Assembly (NCBI GenBank): GCA_041678685.1
Contig: JBAYNV010000066.1
Span: forward strand, 1-10,769
Length of the DNA stretch: 10,769 nucleotides
Direction of reading: 5' to 3'
Source: DUPQ01 sp041678685
GTDB lineage: Bacteria > Bacillota > Clostridia > DUPQ01
This document shows, one piece after another, positions 6,228 through 10,769 of this stretch. The translations under genes and the position numbers were made by a program. Below the pieces are notes generated by a model. The model was not told where the DNA came from and searched no databases. It was given only the letters and a program-made list of their open reading frames with translations. Numbering within the stretch: position 1 is the first letter of the stretch; the number at the start of each line of letters is the position of its first letter.

Positions 6228-7598
6228 ATGAAATTTAAAACTATTCTTGCAAGCACGATAGCTGTTCTGGACAGCGATGTAATAGCTGGTGGCGGTTCGG
6301 ATCTGACGGAGGTTTTACAGACGATCCTGGACCAGGCTGATGACAATAACGGGATACATCTCATAATGGACGGCTGCGCCCTTATAACCGGCCTTGACCT
6401 TAAATCTAACACCACAATAGAATGTCTGAGCAAAGACTGCGGATTCTTTTTAAAGGACGGATCAAACCGTTCGCTTATCGGTTCCAAAGAACGCAGCTAC
6501 ACGGAGAGGCTCACACGCAATGTCACTCTGACCGGCGGGACATATAACCATAACAATAAAGGGCAGGAGCATCATGTCCCTCTGACCGATGAGAAATTCC
6601 GTTTCGGGATCAAAGGGGTAAGCGATGATGTGGGTGCTAACCGTTTGGTCGTTGCAATGGAATTTTTCGGCATAGAGAATCTTCTTATCCGTGATCTGAC
6701 ATACGTGAACCAGCGTGCATGGACCATGATGTGCGTCAATTTTAAAAATGTCACGATGGAGAATATAAACATTGAGCTTCCTAATCATATGCATGGTCAG
6801 AACGAAGACGGATTGCATTTCTGGGGCCCGGGGCAGTTCCTGACGCTTAAGAATATAAAGGGAAGATCGGGCGATGACTTCATAGCTTTAGGTCCGGATG
6901 AACATGACCTGGTATCATCGATCACAGACGTACTGATAGACGGAGTGGTACTGGATTATGCAGACCAGGCCGTTCGCATGCTGTCCCGTGGCAAAGGACG
7001 TCTTGACCGTGTCACCGTGAGGAATGTGAGCGGTACATACAGAAGCTACGGTTTCTTTATAGATCCCTGGTTCCCGAATAAGGAATTCGGGAATTTCGGG
7101 CACATAACATTCGAAAACATAGACCTTCGTCCGTGCGACCATGTATATCCTTACAGGACGGCCGCGCTGTTTGACATAGGCGGTAACTTCGACTGCATAA
7201 CATTCAAAAACATACATCATCAGGATGCTTCGGATGACAGGCCGTTATTCATTTTCGGACTGCCTTTCCACAGGAACGATCTGAATTACTCTGCGGATGC
7301 AAGACCTGTGATTAAAAATGTGATCATAGACGGTCTGTCGATACTTGAGAACAAAAACACGCCAAAAGGTACGGAATATATGCAGATATATGACCGTGTG
7401 GAAAATGTATTTTTAAAGAATGTCATCATATCTTCCGAAGAAGGTGCTCCAAAGGTAGAAAGCTTCATAAATTTCAAGTCCTTTAAAGGAAGCCCGAAAG
7501 GCAAAATAGGGAATCTGGTGCTCCATGACATTTATGCGCCGAATGTTGAGGCGATCGCTGCGGATGATGAACAGATAGAGAACAAAAGCAATACATGA
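6228..7598 (+). CDS. right-handed parallel beta-helix protein, glycoside hydrolase family 28-like
   Basis: A 456-residue protein of the pectin-lyase fold superfamily. After an N-terminal segment with GGGSDLTEVLQTILDQA (the usual start of such enzymes, about 22-38) come repeated short beta-helix rungs, such as NVTLTGGTYNH, ENLLIRDLTYVN, NVTMENINI, FLTLKNIKG, DRVTVRNVSG and HITFENIDL. N192-E193-D194-G195 followed 20 residues on by G215-D216-D217 matches the NTD and DD motifs of polygalacturonases, including their spacing. The GHG histidine motif and the RIK motif of GH28 are not seen; VRMLSRGKG (R250) occupies roughly that region. A polysaccharide-cleaving role on pectin-like or host glycans is likely but the substrate is unknown. 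The N-terminus (KTILASTIAVL) is only weakly hydrophobic, so secretion is uncertain. AAAGGAGA at 6213-6220 supports the start. Confidence 0.8.
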   Translation: MKFKTILASTIAVLDSDVIAGGGSDLTEVLQTILDQADDNNGIHLIMDGCALITGLDLKSNTTIECLSKDCGFFLKDGSNRSLIGSKERSYTERLTRNVTLTGGTYNHNNKGQEHHVPLTDEKFRFGIKGVSDDVGANRLVVAMEFFGIENLLIRDLTYVNQRAWTMMCVNFKNVTMENINIELPNHMHGQNEDGLHFWGPGQFLTLKNIKGRSGDDFIALGPDEHDLVSSITDVLIDGVVLDYADQAVRMLSRGKGRLDRVTVRNVSGTYRSYGFFIDPWFPNKEFGNFGHITFENIDLRPCDHVYPYRTAALFDIGGNFDCITFKNIHHQDASDDRPLFIFGLPFHRNDLNYSADARPVIKNVIIDGLSILENKNTPKGTEYMQIYDRVENVFLKNVIISSEEGAPKVESFINFKSFKGSPKGKIGNLVLHDIYAPNVEAIAADDEQIENKSNT

Positions 7599-7604
7599 TA
7601 TAAT
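7576..7604 (+). promoter_or_regulatory. extended -10 promoter of the lipoprotein-hprK-murB-rapZ-whiA operon
   Basis: A consensus TATAAT (7599-7604) is preceded directly by TGA, the TGN extension, which is also the stop codon of the beta-helix gene (7596-7598). TAGAGA (7576-7581) lies 17 bases upstream and matches 4 of 6 consensus -35 bases. Transcription would begin near 7611, about 19 bases before the lipoprotein start codon. This is the best-looking vegetative promoter in the window by its -10. Confidence 0.65.
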
Positions 7605-7629
7605 GAAGAGGTACGATTTGGAGGTAAAA

Positions 7630-7917
7630 ATGAAAAAAGCTTTAACAGCAGTATTGATAATCGCCCTGATGTTTGCTCTTGTGGGGTGTCAGACATATCT
7701 GTTCGGAAAGTATACAAATGAAGAAAGCGGCAAATCCTTTGAGTTTTCAAGCGATACAGTTACTTACATTGACGGTGATGAGACCCTTACGGGAACATAC
7801 GTCATTAAAAGCGGCAATATCACATTTACATTTGATGAAATCGAATATGTCTATACTTATTCAAGAAGCGGGACCGATACGATAATAGACGGGATCACGT
7901 ATGTAAGGGGCGAATAG
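7630..7917 (+). CDS. small secreted lipoprotein of unknown function
   Basis: A 95-residue protein with a lipoprotein signal peptide: MKK, a hydrophobic stretch of about 14 residues, and the lipobox LVGC with C20 as the lipidated residue. The mature part of 75 residues (LFGKYTNEESGKSFEF, ETLTGTYVIKSGNITFTF, then a final TIIDGITYVRGE strand) alternates hydrophobic and polar residues like a small beta-sandwich or barrel; proteins of this kind with a GKYxN...GTYxxxxxxITF pattern are common and uncharacterised in Firmicutes. Start 7630 is chosen over the in-frame ATG at 7603 because GGAGGT (7620-7625) precedes it and 7603 lies within the -10 box of the promoter. The stop is one base from the hprK start, so the two are likely cotranscribed. 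Function is not known. Confidence 0.85.
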   Translation: MKKALTAVLIIALMFALVGCQTYLFGKYTNEESGKSFEFSSDTVTYIDGDETLTGTYVIKSGNITFTFDEIEYVYTYSRSGTDTIIDGITYVRGE

Positions 7918-7918
7918 G

Positions 7919-8851
7919 ATGAGCATTCCTGTAACCAAGATCATAGAAAGATTTGATCTTGAAAAGATATATCTGCCGGATGATATCAAAACGAAGGCTG
8001 TAGACATCGTTGAAGTGTACAGGCCGGGGCTTCAGCTTGCAGGATATCTTGACGGCTTCTCTCCTGAACGGGTACAGATGTTCGGCAAGACCGAAATGAA
8101 CTTCCTTGGAACAATGTCAAAAGAAGAGAGGCTGAAAAGGCTCGATGCTTTTATGTTCGGCAAAATGCCGTGTATCATAATATCCAGTTCTCTTGACGTA
8201 TATGAAGAAATAATAGAAGTTGCACAGATATACAAGGTGCCGATACTGAGGACATATGAGAGGACATCCGTATTTCTTGCGATGCTCATAAGTTACCTGA
8301 ATCTTGAACTTGCCGAAAGGATGACGATCCATGGCGAGCTTTTGGAACTGTATGGCGTAGGCATACTCATTACAGGGGTGAGCGGAGTCGGAAAGAGCGA
8401 GACTGCACTGGAGCTTGTAAAAAGAGGGCACAGGCTGATAGCGGATGATGTCGTGGAACTGAGAAAAGTAAGCCAGACAACTCTGCTTGGCACAAGTCCG
8501 GAGATAATCAGGCATTTTATGGAGCTTCGCGGGATAGGCATAGTGGATATAAAAGGACTGTTCGGTGCCGGTTCTGTCAAAGACATAGACAGTATAGATA
8601 TGGTCATAAATATGGAAAGATGGGACGAAACCAAGAGGTACGACAGGATAGGAGTAGAGGAAGAACTTGTGGAGTATCTTGGCATCAAGATACCTTCTAT
8701 CACGCTTCCGATAATGCCAGGGCGTAATGTCCCTATACTTATAGAAGTGGCTGCAATGAATTTCAGGCAGAAGAAAATGGGATATAACGCAGCCAAGGAA
8801 ATGTATGAAAGGGTAAACAAGAATTTTGCTAAATACTCTAAAGAAGTTTGA
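7919..8851 (+). CDS. hprK: HPr kinase/phosphorylase
   Basis: HprK phosphorylates and dephosphorylates the regulatory serine (Ser46) of HPr, the phosphocarrier of the sugar phosphotransferase system, and so sets CcpA-dependent catabolite control. The 310-residue product has the N-terminal domain (about 1-130) and the C-terminal kinase domain with its Walker A loop GVSGVGKS (153-160), the catalytic histidine H138 in IHG, the aspartate pair D176-D177 in LIADDVVEL and the family signature MELRGIGIVDIKGLFG (201-216, including E202). The usual GDSG start of the P-loop is GVSG here, a variant I believe occurs in related clostridia. AAGGGG at 7905-7910 lies 8 bases ahead of the ATG. It sits between a lipoprotein gene and murB, and its 3' end overlaps murB by 26 bases. 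Confidence 0.97.
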   Translation: MSIPVTKIIERFDLEKIYLPDDIKTKAVDIVEVYRPGLQLAGYLDGFSPERVQMFGKTEMNFLGTMSKEERLKRLDAFMFGKMPCIIISSSLDVYEEIIEVAQIYKVPILRTYERTSVFLAMLISYLNLELAERMTIHGELLELYGVGILITGVSGVGKSETALELVKRGHRLIADDVVELRKVSQTTLLGTSPEIIRHFMELRGIGIVDIKGLFGAGSVKDIDSIDMVINMERWDETKRYDRIGVEEELVEYLGIKIPSITLPIMPGRNVPILIEVAAMNFRQKKMGYNAAKEMYERVNKNFAKYSKEV

Positions 8852-9713
8852 ATGCGTGGAATATGACAGGCCTATGAGCAGGTACACCAGCTACAGGACC
8901 GGAGGAAATGCAGATATCCTATGCACCCCTAAAAGCGTGTCTGAACTTGTGGAGATATTAAAGATATTAAAAACGGAGAGTGTGCCTGTATATGTTTTTG
9001 GCAACTGTTCAAATGTGCTTGTAAGGGATAAAGGTATAAGAGGAGCGGTGATACTCACAACAGGACTCAAAGGTATAAATGTAAATACGACGCAGATCAC
9101 ATGCGAAGCCGGAGTAAGCCTTTCCAGACTGGCAAATACAGCCATGAACAGCGGCCTTACAGGCGCTGAACCGATATCAGGCATACCCGGATCAGTTGGC
9201 GGAGCGATATCCATGAATGCGGGATCATACGGAACAGAAATGAAAGACATAGTCATTTCAGCAGCGTATCTGGATGAGGATCTTAATATACGTAAGAAAA
9301 ATAGCATAGAGCTTTGTTTTGGCAACAGAAGAAGCTGCTTTACCGGAACGGATGATATAGTACTGAGCGCTATTTTTTCTTTTAAGCCTGGAATAAAAGA
9401 AGAGATAAGGATGAGGATGTCGGAATATGCATCAAAAAGAAAGGAAAATCAGCCTTTGGAATATCCTTCCTGTGGAAGCGTATTCAAGAGGCCAGAAGGA
9501 TATTTTTCCGGTAAACTGATACAGGATGCAGGGCTTAAAGGATATACTGTGAACGGCGCATGCGTTTCGGAAAAACATGCCGGGTTCATAATAAACAAAG
9601 GGAATGCAACATCCGATGACATCCTTAAGGTTATAGACTTTGTAAAGTTAACTGTGTATAATAAGTTTAAAGTTATTCTGGAAACAGAAGTGAAGATTTT
9701 CGGGGAAGAATAA
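8826..9713 (+). CDS. murB: UDP-N-acetylenolpyruvoylglucosamine reductase
   Basis: MurB is the FAD-containing enzyme that uses NADPH to reduce UDP-GlcNAc-enolpyruvate to UDP-MurNAc in the cytosol, the second committed step of peptidoglycan synthesis. The product is 295 residues, typical of the shorter type II enzymes. FAD-binding segments are SYRTGGNADILC, VYVFGNCSNVLV and SGIPGSVGGAISMNAGSYG. The catalytic serine is S218 in CGSVFKRPEG, and the terminal acid is E288 in LETEVKIFG. R168 of the FGNRRS segment corresponds to the conserved arginine, while the usual tyrosine before it is N167. The start is TTG at 8826, the first canonical start after the in-frame TAA at 8814; AAAGGG at 8808-8813 is a rather distant 12 bases upstream. 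GTG 8856 and ATG 8874 are alternatives but would cut into the N-terminal segment. It overlaps hprK by 26 bases. Confidence 0.95.
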   Translation: MLNTLKKFECVEYDRPMSRYTSYRTGGNADILCTPKSVSELVEILKILKTESVPVYVFGNCSNVLVRDKGIRGAVILTTGLKGINVNTTQITCEAGVSLSRLANTAMNSGLTGAEPISGIPGSVGGAISMNAGSYGTEMKDIVISAAYLDEDLNIRKKNSIELCFGNRRSCFTGTDDIVLSAIFSFKPGIKEEIRMRMSEYASKRKENQPLEYPSCGSVFKRPEGYFSGKLIQDAGLKGYTVNGACVSEKHAGFIINKGNATSDDILKVIDFVKLTVYNKFKVILETEVKIFGEE

Positions 9714-9716
9714 ATT

Positions 9717-10601
9717 ATGGAACTGTATATTATCACCGGAATGAGCGGAGCCGGCAAATCATATGCACTCAAAACTATGGAGGATCTCGGATTCTACTGT
9801 ATCGATAACATCCCTCCTTCTTTTATACCGAAATTTGTGGAAATAACGAATTCGAACCCGAATATAAATAAGGTCGCCCTTGTTGCGGATATCCGGGGAG
9901 CGGAACCTCTGAGCAATATACTTGATGCCCTGGACACACTGGATAAACAGGGGATCAAATACAAACTCATTTATCTTGTCGCAAATGAAACGATGCTCCT
10001 TAAGAGATACAGGGAAACAAGAAGGCATCATCCCATGGAAAGCGAACTCCTTGATACAAGACAGGCGATCGAGCAGGAAAGAGAGCAGTTCCATGCTATC
10101 AGTTTAAGAGCAGACCACATAATAGACACAAGCCAGCTTCTCACAAAAGAATTCAAGCAGGAGCTTGCCGAGATAGTTCTTGGAGGCCCGTTGCAGGAAG
10201 CCATCATAATCACATTGGTCTCATACGGAGTCAAATATGGCAATCCCGTTGACTGCGATATGCTTTTTGATCTTAGATTCACACCTAATCCGTTTTATAT
10301 AGAAAGCATGAAGGAAATGACCGGAAAAGACAAACCTGTCATAGATTTCGTACTTGGTCAGAAAGCCTCACAGGATTTTTTAAAAATGGTCACAGAAATG
10401 ATAGAGTATCTTATACCTCTGTATATTAACGAAGGAAAGACTTCTCTTGTGATAGGACTTGGATGTACAGGCGGCAGACACCGTTCCGTAGTAATGACAG
10501 ATGCTCTGGCTGAGATCCTTATGAAAGATAAGCACAGAGTGACTATTCAACACAGGGATATAGAGAAAGATGCGATCGTAAAAGAATACGGCAGAAGGTA
10601 A
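9717..10601 (+). CDS. rapZ: RapZ/YvcJ family nucleotide-binding protein
   Basis: A 294-residue P-loop protein of the RapZ (YvcJ) family. In enterobacteria RapZ controls glucosamine-6-phosphate synthase through small RNAs; in Firmicutes YvcJ is a nucleotide-hydrolysing protein of less clear role. Walker A is GMSGAGKS (8-15), followed by the signature MEDLGFYCIDNIPPSF (21-36), a Walker B-like VALVADIRG (D58) and FLxxR-like RYRETRRHHP. The C-terminal domain includes VSYGVKYGNPVDCDMLFDLRF, NPFY and the conserved CTGGRHRSV (250-258), which binds phosphate in the enteric protein. It starts 3 bases after the murB stop, with GGGGA at 9702-9706. Its stop TAA shares one base with the next start codon in TAATG, indicating translational coupling to whiA. 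Confidence 0.96.
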   Translation: MELYIITGMSGAGKSYALKTMEDLGFYCIDNIPPSFIPKFVEITNSNPNINKVALVADIRGAEPLSNILDALDTLDKQGIKYKLIYLVANETMLLKRYRETRRHHPMESELLDTRQAIEQEREQFHAISLRADHIIDTSQLLTKEFKQELAEIVLGGPLQEAIIITLVSYGVKYGNPVDCDMLFDLRFTPNPFYIESMKEMTGKDKPVIDFVLGQKASQDFLKMVTEMIEYLIPLYINEGKTSLVIGLGCTGGRHRSVVMTDALAEILMKDKHRVTIQHRDIEKDAIVKEYGRR

Positions 10602-10769
10602 TGTCTTATACAAGCAATGTAAAAGGTGAAATAGCTAATATAGAGACCGACAGTGAGTGCTGCAAAAAGGCACTCCTTTCAGCATTCATAAGGCTGGAAG
10701 GGAAGTTCACTTTACAGAAAAACGGTTATTACTCTTTAATGCTGACGACTGAGAACAATTCCGAAGCAA
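10601..10769 (+). CDS. whiA: WhiA DNA-binding protein, N-terminal part (runs off the window)
   Basis: Only the first 56 codons are present. The sequence MSYTSNVKGEIANIETDSECCKKALLSAFIR with a following LEGKFTL matches the N-terminal homing-endonuclease-like (LAGLIDADG-type) domain of WhiA: the MSFSxxVKxEL start, a cysteine-containing turn and the ALLxAFxRxxG helix. WhiA is a DNA-binding protein with a C-terminal helix-turn-helix; it is a sporulation regulator in actinobacteria and linked to cell division and chromosome segregation in Bacillus. Its position directly after rapZ is the usual one in Firmicutes. The start overlaps the rapZ stop by one base (TAATG), with AGAAGG (10593-10598) as a poorly spaced ribosome site, so coupled translation is expected. 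Confidence 0.9.
   Translation, partial: MSYTSNVKGEIANIETDSECCKKALLSAFIRLEGKFTLQKNGYYSLMLTTENNSEA

Noticed and set aside
7673..7885. Second plus-strand frame within the lipoprotein gene
   Set aside because: An alternative frame of a gene with a clear lipobox and ribosome site; its own product has no signal or motif.
8117..8887. Antisense open frame of 256 codons across hprK and the murB start
   Set aside because: Opposite to two certain genes, with odd His/Tyr-rich composition and no ribosome site.

Overview
The window looks like a chromosomal segment of a low-to-moderate GC Firmicute, most likely a gut or rumen Lachnospiraceae-type Clostridium relative. This is inferred from the gene families, the strong AGGAGG-type ribosome binding sites, the perfect CIRCE operator, the hprK-murB-rapZ-whiA gene order, and an ECF-sigma/membrane-partner pair of a kind common in that family. 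No database search was possible. Every supported gene is on the + strand.

Layout. (1) Bases 1-151 hold the 3' end of an AAA-type ATPase gene whose reading frame appears to be broken near base 55. (2) Bases 152-413 carry no gene and contain weak promoter candidates for pyrG. (3) pyrG (414-2036) encodes a complete CTP synthase. (4) A promoter overlapping a perfect CIRCE element drives groES-groEL (2217-4150), which ends at a strong hairpin terminator. (5) An ECF-like sigma gene (4349-4909) overlaps by 4 bases a gene for a single-pass membrane protein (4906-6060), its likely cognate regulator. A candidate ECF-type autoregulatory promoter lies upstream. (6) After a probable terminator comes a right-handed beta-helix protein resembling family 28 glycosidases (6228-7598). 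(7) A promoter embedded in the end of that gene precedes a tightly packed operon: small lipoprotein (7630-7917), hprK, murB, rapZ and the start of whiA, which runs off the right edge.

How the parts relate. pyrG and groESL are housekeeping units (CTP supply; HrcA-controlled protein folding). The final operon links carbon-catabolite signalling (HprK), peptidoglycan precursor synthesis (MurB), a nucleotide-binding regulator (RapZ/YvcJ) and a DNA-binding protein (WhiA). Between the housekeeping blocks lies a more accessory segment, 4.3-7.9 kb, with the sigma/membrane pair, the beta-helix protein and the lipoprotein. The best candidates for under-described biology are the sigma/membrane pair with its promoter, the lipoprotein coupled to hprK, and the beta-helix protein with only part of the GH28 active-site set. 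I see no CRISPR array, tRNA, rRNA, insertion sequence or phage gene.
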